This document shows, piece after piece, positions 49,436-57,999 of a DNA stretch of 61,266 nucleotides (positions are counted from its first letter, which is position 1; the number at the start of each line of letters is the position of its first letter). Where the stretch lies: positions 1 through 61,266 of the forward strand of contig JAHJIN010000368.1 of the NCBI GenBank assembly GCA_018823415.1, given 5' to 3'. The notes under the pieces are model-generated. The model ran no database searches. It saw only the letters and a program-made list of their open reading frames with translations, and was not told the DNA's origin. The position numbers were made by a program, and so were the translations under genes. This DNA comes from Chloroflexota bacterium. GTDB lineage: Bacteria > Chloroflexota > JAHJIN01.

Positions 49436-50016
49436 GCGTTCTCCTCGTCAGCAAACACAAAGTGCCCATCCTGCATGGACGCAATCGTCACCACGGCTTC
49501 TACCGGCACGCCCAGGGCTTCCAACTCTTGCCGGCCGCCCTCGAATGCCTTTTCGACCACGGCGCCAATGCCCACCAGCTCGGCCCGGGAGATGAACACC
49601 AGGTTCGCCAGCGAGCCAATGGTGCTGCCGGACGCCAAAAAGTCGTCGATGATGAGCACCCGGTCCCCCGGTCCCATGAACTCGGGCGAGACCATCAGGT
49701 CCACGGTGCCGCCCTTGGTGTGCGACGGGGCCTGGGCCACAAAAACGGCCGGTGGCATAGTGATGGGCCGGGTCTTGCGGGCATAGACCACCGGCACGCC
49801 CAGGGCCAGGGCCGTGGTGAGGGCCGGCGCGATGCCTGAAATCTCGGCGGTGAGCACCTTGGTCACGGCCTGGCGACGGAACCGCCGGGCCAGGTCCTGT
49901 CCTACGCGCACCATGAGGTCCGGGTCCACCTGGTGGTTGATAAAGCCGTCCACCTTGAGGATACCCCGGCCCAGGTCCTTGCCTTCACGTCGGATGCGTT
50001 CCTTGAGTTCGTCCAT
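49432..50016 (-). CDS. xpt: xanthine phosphoribosyltransferase
   Basis: A 194-aa purine-salvage enzyme forming XMP from xanthine and PRPP. Signature: LKERIRREGKDLGRGILKVDGFINHQVDP at the N terminus, ARKTRPITMPPA, and the PRPP loop RVLIIDDFLASGSTIGSL. The product feeds GuaA, encoded 2 kb downstream on the same strand, which makes GMP from XMP. It overlaps the MFS start by four bases. No purine riboswitch was seen in the 84 bp upstream. Confidence 0.93.
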   Translation of the reverse strand: MDELKERIRREGKDLGRGILKVDGFINHQVDPDLMVRVGQDLARRFRRQAVTKVLTAEISGIAPALTTALALGVPVVYARKTRPITMPPAVFVAQAPSHTKGGTVDLMVSPEFMGPGDRVLIIDDFLASGSTIGSLANLVFISRAELVGIGAVVEKAFEGGRQELEALGVPVEAVVTIASMQDGHFVFADEENA

Positions 50017-50100
50017 GTTCCTCCCCGTTTCATCAGGCGGGAAACGTAGAGCGTGGAACGGAAACCGCAGAGATATGCGTCCGCCGTTCCACGCTTGCTG

Positions 50101-51102
50101 CTATTCGCTCTCCAATTTCTTCCGTCCAAAGACAAGGTCCAGCACCCAGCCGGCCGCGCCCCACAGAATGACTGCGAGCAAGGCCAACAGCGCCCAGACC
50201 ATCGTGGATGTCAGGCGCAACCCGGCTTGCATCTGCAACAAGTTGCTCAACTGGCTGCTCAGCGCCAGGGCCAGGGCGCCCAGGAGCGCCCCCAGCAGCC
50301 GAGTAGACCCCTTCCATAGCGGCACCCCGCCGACGACCGCCGCGGCGATAGCCACTGTGGTCAGATCGCTATAGCTGGCCGGCAGAGCCGTGCGGTACAG
50401 GTTCAACAGGGCCACGCCGGCCCCGGCCGCCAGCAGGCCGCTGATCGCGTATGCGCCTACCTTGTAGAGGCCCAGGGGCAGATTGCCGGGCCGGCCTTCG
50501 GCCTCTGATCGGGCGTTCAGGCTGGTCAGCTTGCCCAGCGATGTGAACCGGCCCAGCAGCAACAGGGCCAGCACGCCCAGGCCATAGACCAGCAGGTTGA
50601 TCACCAGCAGTAGGGCCAGCGATCCTTCAAAGGCCGGGCTGCGCAGCGACATGCCCCGGGTGTCGGCGAGCACATAGCTCAGGCCCAGGGTCAGCGCCCA
50701 CATGATCGGCGTGATGATGTAGAATGGCAGGCGTAGCCCGGCGATCAGTACGCCGTTGATTAGCCCGATGAGCAGGCCCAGGCCCAGCGCCACCACCAGC
50801 GCAATCACCGCCGGCACATCGTTGTTGACTACCAGACCAGCCATCACGATGGCGGCCAGCGACGCCACGCCACCTACGGACAAGTCAACCTCGCCAGCCG
50901 CCAGCGTCAGTCCCACGCCGCCGGCTACCAGCGCGTAGATCAGAGCCTGCTCCACCAGACGGCTCAGAAGCCGCGAATCGGTCAAGTACTTGCTATTTTG
51001 GCTTGCCACCAGGGCCGCCAGGATCACCAGGATCAAGATGATCACCACCAATGAGACGCCGATGCGCACCAGGCGCTCTGGAAACCCGTATCCGTTGTTC
51101 AT
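50101..51102 (-). CDS. ABC transporter permease, RbsC/BPD_transp_2 type
   Basis: A 333-aa permease with about nine membrane helices, and the family block GGVGLTLAAGEVDLSVGGVASLAAI, which corresponds to the permease loop that contacts the ATPase. A second GLINGVLIAGLRLPFYIITP segment is typical of ribose/nucleoside permeases, as is VGGVPLWKGSTRLLGALLGA. Its ATPase and binding protein are not next to it, so it is an orphan that would need partners elsewhere. Its place upstream of xpt suggests a nucleoside or ribose substrate (inference). Confidence 0.85.
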   Translation of the reverse strand: MNNGYGFPERLVRIGVSLVVIILILVILAALVASQNSKYLTDSRLLSRLVEQALIYALVAGGVGLTLAAGEVDLSVGGVASLAAIVMAGLVVNNDVPAVIALVVALGLGLLIGLINGVLIAGLRLPFYIITPIMWALTLGLSYVLADTRGMSLRSPAFEGSLALLLVINLLVYGLGVLALLLLGRFTSLGKLTSLNARSEAEGRPGNLPLGLYKVGAYAISGLLAAGAGVALLNLYRTALPASYSDLTTVAIAAAVVGGVPLWKGSTRLLGALLGALALALSSQLSNLLQMQAGLRLTSTMVWALLALLAVILWGAAGWVLDLVFGRKKLESE

Positions 51103-51139
51103 TGCTAACCTCCTAGTTTGTTGATAAGACCTCGGTCAT

Positions 51140-51213
51140 AAAAAAGGGACGCAGATTCACGCCGGTTACGCAGATCGGGAGAATCGGCGTGTGGCAGTGT
51201 TGGTCTGCGTCCC
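51140..51213 (-). terminator. terminator of the folD operon in an ACGCAGAT-type repeat
   Basis: TCTGCGTCCC (51204-51213) pairs with GGGACGCAGA (51146-51155); a nested CACGCCG/CGGCGTG pair (51158-51164, 51185-51191) lies inside. On the minus strand the stem is followed by TTTTTT (51145-51140). It lies 18 bp after the folD stop, so it ends that transcript. Confidence 0.85.
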
Positions 51214-51230
51214 AGGTCGTGTCCGACTGG

Positions 51231-52109
51231 CTATCGCGCCTGAAGACGGGCCGCCTCCAGCACGTTGATCGCGAGCATCACGTTGGTCATGGGGCCGGTG
51301 CCGCCGGGGACCGGCGTGATCAGGCCGGCCACCTCTTTGACAGCCTCGTAATCCACGTCACCACACATGCTGCCGTCCACAAAGTTCACGCCAAAGTCGA
51401 TGACGGCCGCGCCGGGCTTGACCATGTCGGCCGTGATGATGTTCGCCCGGCCCACGGCGGCGCACAGGATGTCGGCCTGGCGGCACACACCGGCCAGGTC
51501 CGGCGTCCGCGAGTGGGCCACGATGACGGTGGCGTTCTCGCGCATGAGCAGCAGGGCCATGGGTTTGCCAACGATGGTGCTGCGGCCCACCACCACGGCC
51601 ATCTTGCCACTGATCGCCACATCGTTGCGTTTTAGCATCTCCAGGCCACCGGCCGGGGTGGCCGGCACAAAGAACGGGGCTACGCCGGCTGGCCGACCCA
51701 CCGGCGCCGCCTGCGCCAGCCGGCCGGTGTTCACCGGGTGCACGCCGTCCACGTCCTTGTCCGGCGAGAGCACTGCCTTGACCGCCGCCTCGTCGATGCC
51801 CTTGGGCAGCGGCTCCTGCACCATGATGCCGTGGATGGCCGGGTCGGCGTTGAGTTGCTGCACCAGCGCCACAATCTCGGCCTGGGTGGCCGTTTCCGGC
51901 AGGGTGTGCAGGCTGGCGGTCATACCGCGCTTTTCGAACGTCTTGAGGATCTGCCCGGCATAGCTCACCGAGGCCGGGTCTTCGCCGGCTCGCATCACGG
52001 CGATGGCCGGGGCATAGCCATGTTGGGATGTAAACTCGGCCACGGCCGCGTCGATCTCGCCGCGCAGGGTGGCGGACAGGGCCTTGCCGTCCAGGATGGT
52101 TGCAGTCAT
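51231..52109 (-). CDS. folD: bifunctional methylene-THF dehydrogenase / methenyl-THF cyclohydrolase
   Basis: A 292-aa one-carbon enzyme. N-terminal substrate region SVSYAGQILKTFEKRGM with the Tyr-x-x-x-Lys pair (Y50, K54), VQEPLPKGIDEAAV, DVDGVHPVNTGRLAQA, and the NADP motif VVVGRSTIVGKPMALLLM. It interconverts 5,10-methylene- and 10-formyl-THF. The neighbouring fchA-like gene duplicates the cyclohydrolase step. ATG 52109 has AGGAGGAACC upstream, i.e. a clear ribosome site. Confidence 0.96.
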   Translation of the reverse strand: MTATILDGKALSATLRGEIDAAVAEFTSQHGYAPAIAVMRAGEDPASVSYAGQILKTFEKRGMTASLHTLPETATQAEIVALVQQLNADPAIHGIMVQEPLPKGIDEAAVKAVLSPDKDVDGVHPVNTGRLAQAAPVGRPAGVAPFFVPATPAGGLEMLKRNDVAISGKMAVVVGRSTIVGKPMALLLMRENATVIVAHSRTPDLAGVCRQADILCAAVGRANIITADMVKPGAAVIDFGVNFVDGSMCGDVDYEAVKEVAGLITPVPGGTGPMTNVMLAINVLEAARLQAR

Positions 52110-52130
52110 GGTTCCTCCTTGGGAGATGGG

Positions 52131-52757
52131 TTATAGTTTGCTGGCGACGTAATCATAGACCTCGTCGCGTAGGGCCGGCCTGCCGGCCAGCAAGCGGTCC
52201 AATTCCGTGCGCTTGGCGGTCACAAACGCCTCGTCCTTGATCCAGCCCAGGTTGATGAGCACGTTCAGGGCCGCGCTGCGCAGGCCGGCCTCGGCCATGA
52301 GCACGGCCACGCCGGCGTCGCTGACCGCGTTGACGTTGCCCTTTTCCGCGGCCGGCTGGCACAGGTCCATCACGGCCGCGCAGGCCCGGGCCACGCGCAA
52401 GGGCACCTCGGTGGCATTCTTGAGGGCCACATCCATCTCGGCGTCACGGTGCGCCTTTTGCTCGTCTGTGTCCCGGGGTAGCTTCATCGCCTGAGAGACG
52501 GCCGTATAGGCTGCCACGTCGGCTTCCAGGAGATCCACCAGCCCTCGGCGCAGGTCTTCGCTTTGGGCCAGCAGGTCTTCGATCTCGGACTGCACGTCGG
52601 CATACTTTTTCTTGCCCAGGGTGAGATTGCAGACCATGCTCACCAGGGCCGCCCCCAGCGCGCCGCTCAGGGCGGCCACGCTGCCCCCTCCCGGGGCTGG
52701 AGATTTGGACGCCAGTTCGTCCAGGAATTGGGTTACCGGTTTGTCGACTAGTGCCAC
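52131..52757 (-). CDS. fchA: cyclodeaminase/methenyl-THF cyclohydrolase family (FTCD_C)
   Basis: A 208-aa all-helical protein of the formimidoyl-THF cyclodeaminase / methenyl-THF cyclohydrolase (FchA) family: FLDELASKSPAPGGGSVAALSGALGAALVSMVCNLTLGKK at the start, then EEDVAAYTAVSQAMKLP-type LEADVAAYTAVSQAMKLP, and GNVNAVSDAGVAVLMAEAGLRSAALNVLINL. It lies 21 bp before folD on the same strand, so the pair serves folate one-carbon metabolism, as in the acetyl-CoA pathway or formate assimilation. The cyclodeaminase versus cyclohydrolase activity is not settled by sequence. Confidence 0.9.
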   Translation of the reverse strand: MALVDKPVTQFLDELASKSPAPGGGSVAALSGALGAALVSMVCNLTLGKKKYADVQSEIEDLLAQSEDLRRGLVDLLEADVAAYTAVSQAMKLPRDTDEQKAHRDAEMDVALKNATEVPLRVARACAAVMDLCQPAAEKGNVNAVSDAGVAVLMAEAGLRSAALNVLINLGWIKDEAFVTAKRTELDRLLAGRPALRDEVYDYVASKL

Positions 52758-52811
52758 ATTGCACCTCCATTAAAGATATTTACGCAACCCGTTTGGCGTA
52801 TGATAGCTGGT

Positions 52812-53276
52812 TTAGGTTTGTTCCAGATGTTGTTTGAGCCGGGCCAAGCCTTGCTCCATGCGGTCTGCGATCCGGTCCGGTGGGAGCAGTGCCTGGACCA
52901 TGATGCCCACCAGTCCGGGGGGCGGCTCGTACCACAGTTGCGTGGTCAACCGGGTGCCGGCCGGCGGTTGCTCCTCGAACAACAGGCGAATGCGTATGGG
53001 TATGGGCGTCCCCGGGACGCTCTCGATGGTTACCTGCTGGGGCGCGTTGTATTCTGTGCAGCACAATTCGACCCCGAGGGCTGGGTTGTCCGTCGCGACC
53101 GCAACACGAAACGTCGAGCCCAGGCCCAGGGGGCCGGGAGAGGTCTTGGTGATCGAGGTGACCAGATTGCCGTATTCCGCGTCTCCTTGTAACAGTGAAG
53201 CAATCAAGTCATCAGCCTGCGCAAACAGGCTGTCTGTCGTGGTTGACACGACCACACTGTCTGTGATCTCGGGCAC
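52812..53276 (-). CDS. SRPBCC (START-like) family protein
   Basis: A 154-aa protein with the polyketide-cyclase/START-like pattern: a start strand ITDSVVVSTTTDSLFAQADDLIASLL, then TSITKTSPGPLGLGSTFRV, TEYNAPQQVTIESVP and a long C-terminal helix (GLVGIMVQALLPPDRIADRMEQGLARLKQHL). These folds bind lipids or small hydrophobic molecules. GTG start 53276 after GGAGGAG with eight bases between. Function unknown. Confidence 0.75.
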   Translation of the reverse strand: MPEITDSVVVSTTTDSLFAQADDLIASLLQGDAEYGNLVTSITKTSPGPLGLGSTFRVAVATDNPALGVELCCTEYNAPQQVTIESVPGTPIPIRIRLLFEEQPPAGTRLTTQLWYEPPPGLVGIMVQALLPPDRIADRMEQGLARLKQHLEQT

Positions 53277-53389
53277 GCCTATGCTCCTCCGTGATACCTA
53301 ATCTGGACAAAGCCGCTTCGCTACCAAGCCAGAATCAACCAACTTTACTCTTATTTTTGCTCACCGGCCAAGAATTTCATTGGCTAGGC

Positions 53390-54484
53390 CTAGTCCAAAT
53401 AATCCCGCAGTTTTTTGGCCCGGCTGGGATGCCGCAGCTTGCGCAAGGCCTTGGCTTCGATCTGGCGAATGCGCTCGCGAGTCACGCCAAACTTGCGTCC
53501 CACCTCTTCCAGAGTATGCGTGCGCTCGTTACGCAATCCAAAACGCAGTTGCAGGATTCGGCTCTCGCGGGGATTCAGGGTGTCCAAGATGGCCGAGATT
53601 TGCTCCTTGAGCAACTGGTCAGAGGCGGCCTCGGCCGGAACCGGCAGTTGTTGGTCCTCGATAAAGTCGCCCAGCGAGCTATCGCCCTCTTCGCCCACGG
53701 GCATTTCGAGCGATAGCGGCTGTTGGGCGATTTTGAGGATATTGGCCACCTGGCTGGGCGATAGTTCCAGTTCCACGGCAATGTCTTCGATCGAAGGTTC
53801 CCGGCCCAGCTCTTGTGCCAGCCGCCGGGAGGTGCGGATCAGCTTGTTGATGCGCTCTACCATGTGCACTGGGATGCGAATGGTGCGCGCCTGGTCCGCA
53901 ATCGACCGGGTGATGGCCTGCCGGATCCACCAGGTGGCATAGGTGGAAAACTTGTAGCCGCGCGTATAGTCAAACTTTTGCACGGCGCGAATGAGGCCGA
54001 TATTGCCCTCTTGGATGAGGTCCAAAAAGCTCACGCCGCGTCCCACATACTTTTTCGCGATACTGACCACCAGGCGAAAGTTGGCCTCGATGAGCTTTTG
54101 CCGGGCCACCAAATCACCAGCTTCGATGCGTTTGGCCAGATCGATCTCTTCCTCGGCTGTCAGTAGCGGGATGCGACTGATCTCGTGCAGGTATAGGCTG
54201 ATGGGATTGTCAATGTCCACCGGGTTATCTTCTGGCTCCTCTGGCAACTCGGGCTCGACGAAAGGAGACGGCGGCGCCTCATCTGGCGAGAGAATCTCGA
54301 GCCCGGCATCATGTATGGCCATGTACACGTCTTCAAGCGCGTCCAGGTGCTTTTCGAGTTCCGGATAGAACTCGAGCACATCGTCTGTGGAGACATAGCC
54401 CTGTTCTTTGCCCCGTGCGACCAGCAAATTGATGGCCTGGTGCAGGTAGGCTTTGTCCTGATCGTTTCCATTGTCCCTTGACAT
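53390..54484 (-). CDS. RNA polymerase sigma factor, RpoD/SigA type
   Basis: A 364-aa sigma-70 factor. Region 1.1-like N terminus, region 1.2 [22 protein letters not shown], region 2 [20 protein letters not shown] and [17 protein letters not shown], region 3, and region 4 [21 protein letters not shown]. This is the group 1/2 pattern, and the promoters in this window fit its -10/-35 specificity. ATG 54484 (MSRDNGN); a longer frame to 54535 is open but has no ribosome site. It follows thyX by 25 bp and may be transcribed with it. Whether it is the main housekeeping factor cannot be told from one window. Confidence 0.93.
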   Translation of the reverse strand: MSRDNGNDQDKAYLHQAINLLVARGKEQGYVSTDDVLEFYPELEKHLDALEDVYMAIHDAGLEILSPDEAPPSPFVEPELPEEPEDNPVDIDNPISLYLHEISRIPLLTAEEEIDLAKRIEAGDLVARQKLIEANFRLVVSIAKKYVGRGVSFLDLIQEGNIGLIRAVQKFDYTRGYKFSTYATWWIRQAITRSIADQARTIRIPVHMVERINKLIRTSRRLAQELGREPSIEDIAVELELSPSQVANILKIAQQPLSLEMPVGEEGDSSLGDFIEDQQLPVPAEAASDQLLKEQISAILDTLNPRESRILQLRFGLRNERTHTLEEVGRKFGVTRERIRQIEAKALRKLRHPSRAKKLRDYLD

Positions 54485-54509
54485 ACGAATCTTACCATCC
54501 TCAGACACG

Positions 54510-55205
54510 TTAATCGCGTGGTGGTGGAGCACCACAACTCAGGTGCCCCTCTGGGCAGGGACCGCGCCAGCAAGCTGGTCCTGCATCGTCAAACAACACC
54601 GGGGCCACGGCCAGAACCGCTCGCCGCATGGCGTGGGCCAGACCGCGGATCTCCCATTGGGCCCGATTGCAGCAGCGCACGGTCAGGAAATGCCGCAACT
54701 CGCGGGCGTTCATGCTCACCACCAGGTTGGTGGCCGTGGCATTTGGCAGCACATAGCGTGCGTCTTCGCCGGCGACGCCGGCCTGCTGCAGGTCCACATA
54801 CAATTCGTGTGCGGCGGCCATTGCCGTCTCATAGCGGGTCAGCAGGCTCGGGTCTCCGGCGATGGCCGGGGGTGTCACGTACTCGATCCGCTCGTATGAC
54901 ACATAACGCTGGCTCTGCTGGCTATAACTGGCGAGCCGGTGCCGCACAAGCTGGTGACTGGTCACGCGCGAAATGCCGCCGATGGCGAACGTAAAGCTGG
55001 CATGCTCCAATACCGAATGATGCCCTGACCGGATCACCTGGCGCAATAGCCGCTCTATCTGCGCCGCTGACAGTTGCTCCAGCAACTGGATGGCATCTAT
55101 CGGCGCGTAACACAGGCGCGCTGCCGCAGCAACGGTGCGTTCTGGTTCCGGAGTATATTGAATCAGTTGCACCTGCACGTGGCGCGCACCTACCTCTCGG
55201 CACAT
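54510..55205 (-). CDS. thyX: flavin-dependent thymidylate synthase
   Basis: A 231-aa enzyme that methylates dUMP with methylene-THF, NADPH and FAD. The ThyX motif RHR-x7-S is present as [31 protein letters not shown] and [15 protein letters not shown], with the substrate-side Arg, follow. The organism therefore makes dTMP without ThyA. The tail ends in a Cys-containing, Pro-rich sequence not part of the core. ATG 55205; a GTG at 55178 with AGAGGTAGG upstream is an alternative start. An extended -10 TGC-TATAAT at 55259-55264 drives it. Confidence 0.95.
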   Translation of the reverse strand: MCREVGARHVQVQLIQYTPEPERTVAAAARLCYAPIDAIQLLEQLSAAQIERLLRQVIRSGHHSVLEHASFTFAIGGISRVTSHQLVRHRLASYSQQSQRYVSYERIEYVTPPAIAGDPSLLTRYETAMAAAHELYVDLQQAGVAGEDARYVLPNATATNLVVSMNARELRHFLTVRCCNRAQWEIRGLAHAMRRAVLAVAPVLFDDAGPACWRGPCPEGHLSCGAPPPRD

Positions 55206-55258
55206 TGACCGGCCCTGGTACGGATCAGCAAGGGTCCTGTCAGCACCTCAACATATCC

Positions 55259-55371
55259 ATTATAGCATACTTGGGCAAGGGACGGCAAGAGTGTAATGGG
55301 ACCAGTTTTGCGTTTCGTGCCGATTTCAGTCGCACTCACCCCTTGTCGCCAGATGGTGAATGCGCTATAAT
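55259..55371. promoter_or_regulatory. divergent promoters for thyX and the glycosidase-like gene
   Basis: Minus strand, thyX: TGC then TATAAT (core 55259-55264). Plus strand, glycosidase-like gene: TTGTCG (55343-55348), 17 bases, TATAAT (55366-55371). The region between them holds no other structure. The 211-bp gap between the two genes is thus promoter sequence plus leader. Confidence 0.65.
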
Positions 55372-55416
55372 GAACGCAGAGGTGAATGCACCGCTGCTGC
55401 TAGAAAGGAGATGGTC

Positions 55417-57978
55417 ATGGACCTGTCAGATTTCCCTCGACCGCCGGCCGACAATGGCCGGGGCATCCATTGGTCGCCCGGGATTGCCAACCAGGTGGGC
55501 GACAATGTCATCCGCGACCACTGGCTGCCCGAACTGGAGGCTCTGGGCGTGAAATGGCTCAAGTTCATCAGCACCGGCGGCGGGGGCCTGGCCGAACTGC
55601 TGCTGGCCCGCGGTATCATGCCGGTGGTGCGGCTGGGCGGCCGCAAGTCCTTTCCCGGTCCCCTCGATGACCCGCGCCACGGCGGTGCCTATGTGACCGA
55701 ATTACAGAAATACGTGGCCCAGGGCGTGCGCTACTTTGAGGTCTGCAACGAGCCCAACCTCCCCACCGAGTGGGTCTCGGGCGTGCTGCCTCCTGACGAC
55801 GAGCTGGTGGGCACGGTGATGGCGGCTTGGGTCCGCAGCGCCGAGGTCGTCATGGGCGCAGGCGGCCTGCCGGCGTTCCCGGCCCTGGCTCCCGGCGGCG
55901 TCTTTGACGACGTGCGCTTTTTCCGGCAGGCCTGTCAGTGGCTGGTCGACCACGGGCACATCAACCTCATGCGCCAGGGCGTGTGGATCGCCATCCACAA
56001 CTATTCGCTCCATCGCCCGTGGGATTATCCCGAAGACGATGTGAACCAGTGGGGCACGCCGGTCACGTCCCAGGAATACGGCCAGCATCGCTGGTGGAAC
56101 AACCAGCGATGGGATCAGGTGAACGAACTGCGAGCCACACACACCAACCTGGGCCACACCATCATGGACGATTCCAACGGCTTTCAAAAGTTCGAGCAAT
56201 TCCAGCGCATCTGGGCCGACCACTTGGGGTTTACCGTGCCCATCCTCTCTACCGAAAGCGGCTATACCATCACCCAGCCCGGTGAAGGCTTTGGCGACCA
56301 CCGGTACCCCCAGATCGATTTTGCGCTGCACGCCCGCTATACCGTCCGCCAGTACGAATACCTGATGCGCGAGGCCCCGGCCTATTACTTTTGCACCGCC
56401 GACTGGATCATTGCCAATGCATTGCTGGGCAACCCCGATGCCCAATGGGAATCGCAGGCCTGGTATACCAACTATTACGCCGGCCAGGGCGTGAAACATC
56501 ACCTGCCCACGGTCGATGCCGTCAAGGCCATGCCCAACGAGCCGCGTCTGCCGGCCAGTGGCCCGGCCGAGGTCAGCGTGATCCAGGGCGCTGTTGCCAA
56601 TGCCGCCGGCATTTGCGTTACCTTGTGCGGCGACCAGACCACTCAGGAGCAGCACGCCAACGAGGGCGGCCGGTTCGAGTTCCGACGGCTGCCGGCCAGC
56701 ACCTACGAGCTGGATGTGGACCGGCTGGGCACCGTGGCCCAGGATCTGGCGACAGACGGGCGCAATCGCATCCTGGTGCCCACCATCCAGGGCATCGACC
56801 TGCCGGCCTGGGTGGCGCTGCTGGTATCCAGCACCTCTGGCCCGGTGGTGGTGGGCGGCATGAGTTCGTCCATTGTGGTGCGTGTGCTCAAGCTGGACCG
56901 CGTGGACGTGGCCCTGAGCCTGGGAACCTGGCACATCACCGTCACCACCGGCCCCAAGCTGCCCCTGGGCCTCAACGTGTGCGAGTTTGCCCCACTGCGC
57001 GGCGGCACGTACCACATCGCCATCCCCGAGTTGGACATCGCGACGGATGTATTCGTCGACGGGCAGGGTTCGGCCGATCTGGAAATTCGATCCGCTGGTG
57101 CGGCGGCGCCGGTTGTCTGGCAGCGCGGGCGCGTGCGCGGTCGCATCCTGGGCGCTCTGGGCCGCGTGCTCGCGCTGGTGGGCGACGACCTGCGCCGCGA
57201 AAGTACATTGCTGGCTGATGGCACGTATGACTTTGGCGATCTGCCGGCCGGTCTTTACCGGCTTGAACTGGATGGTCAGGTCGTTGCCCGGGACCTGGAA
57301 ACCGATGGCCTCGCCGCTATCGATGTGCCGTCCATCACCGTGAGCACCGATACGTGGACCGCCGAGGTCGTGCATAGTACCTCGGGCAGTCAGCCCACCG
57401 GCGGTCGCAGCTCGGCCATCCTTTGCGAAGTGGAAGGCCGAGACCAATTGGACGTTGTCATCAGCGTGGGCACGTGGCAGGCCACGGCCCGCACCGGGCA
57501 AAAAGGCCCCGACAAGTGCGAGTTTGGGGCGTTGGGCGCCGGCTGGTACACGCTGACCCCGACCAACCTGGGTGTGGCCCTCAACGTCTGGGTAGACGGT
57601 ATGGGCGCGGCTCACGTGCGGTTTCGCCAGAGTGCAGTCATCCCCGGTCACACCACGCCCACTACGCCCACACTGCCTGCCAAGACGATGCCCGTGTACC
57701 TGTTATTGGGTCAACCCCCGGCCAACCCGCGCCTGTTCAAGGCGCTGGTGGGCTATTTGCAGCGCTTTCAGCCGGCCTGGGGCTTTGACCTGGATCAGGC
57801 CGAGCATGCCCAGCGGGTTTTTGTGCTGGGCGACGAAGACCAGATCAGCGCCGATCAGGTAAAACAGCTAGAAGCGGCTGGCTGCACGGTGCGCCGAATT
57901 CGCGGCCCGGTACTGGTGCTGGCCGAGCTCTTGGAACGGCGCGTGGCCCACAACGAAGCGCTTGACGACTCGGTCTAG
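55417..57978 (+). CDS. glycoside-hydrolase-like protein (clan GH-A fold) with beta-sandwich modules
   Basis: A 853-aa protein with no signal peptide. Residues 1-about 380 look like a GH-A TIM barrel: VRYFEVCNEPNLPTEW carries the NEP motif with acid/base Glu, and VPILSTESGYTITQPG the nucleophile Glu in strand 7. Residues about 395-740 hold four Ig-like or carboxypeptidase-regulatory-like modules (AGICVTLCGDQTTQE, GRFEFRRLPASTYELDV; GTYDFGDLPAGLYRLEL). A Thr/Pro-rich linker (about 745-760) joins a C-terminal helical domain. ATG 55417 follows GAAAGGAG. The lack of a secretion signal is unusual for such an enzyme. It may act on cytosolic glycans, or use another export route. Followed by a cNMP-PP2C gene 21 bp downstream. 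Confidence 0.75.
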   Translation: MDLSDFPRPPADNGRGIHWSPGIANQVGDNVIRDHWLPELEALGVKWLKFISTGGGGLAELLLARGIMPVVRLGGRKSFPGPLDDPRHGGAYVTELQKYVAQGVRYFEVCNEPNLPTEWVSGVLPPDDELVGTVMAAWVRSAEVVMGAGGLPAFPALAPGGVFDDVRFFRQACQWLVDHGHINLMRQGVWIAIHNYSLHRPWDYPEDDVNQWGTPVTSQEYGQHRWWNNQRWDQVNELRATHTNLGHTIMDDSNGFQKFEQFQRIWADHLGFTVPILSTESGYTITQPGEGFGDHRYPQIDFALHARYTVRQYEYLMREAPAYYFCTADWIIANALLGNPDAQWESQAWYTNYYAGQGVKHHLPTVDAVKAMPNEPRLPASGPAEVSVIQGAVANAAGICVTLCGDQTTQEQHANEGGRFEFRRLPASTYELDVDRLGTVAQDLATDGRNRILVPTIQGIDLPAWVALLVSSTSGPVVVGGMSSSIVVRVLKLDRVDVALSLGTWHITVTTGPKLPLGLNVCEFAPLRGGTYHIAIPELDIATDVFVDGQGSADLEIRSAGAAAPVVWQRGRVRGRILGALGRVLALVGDDLRRESTLLADGTYDFGDLPAGLYRLELDGQVVARDLETDGLAAIDVPSITVSTDTWTAEVVHSTSGSQPTGGRSSAILCEVEGRDQLDVVISVGTWQATARTGQKGPDKCEFGALGAGWYTLTPTNLGVALNVWVDGMGAAHVRFRQSAVIPGHTTPTTPTLPAKTMPVYLLLGQPPANPRLFKALVGYLQRFQPAWGFDLDQAEHAQRVFVLGDEDQISADQVKQLEAAGCTVRRIRGPVLVLAELLERRVAHNEALDDSV

Positions 57979-57999
57979 TCCATTTACGAGGTAGACGCC

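Noticed and set aside
55702..57651. A 649-codon open frame on the minus strand
   Set aside because: It mirrors the glycosidase-like gene in GC-rich DNA, has a His/Gln/Val-rich product with no motif, and no ribosome site.
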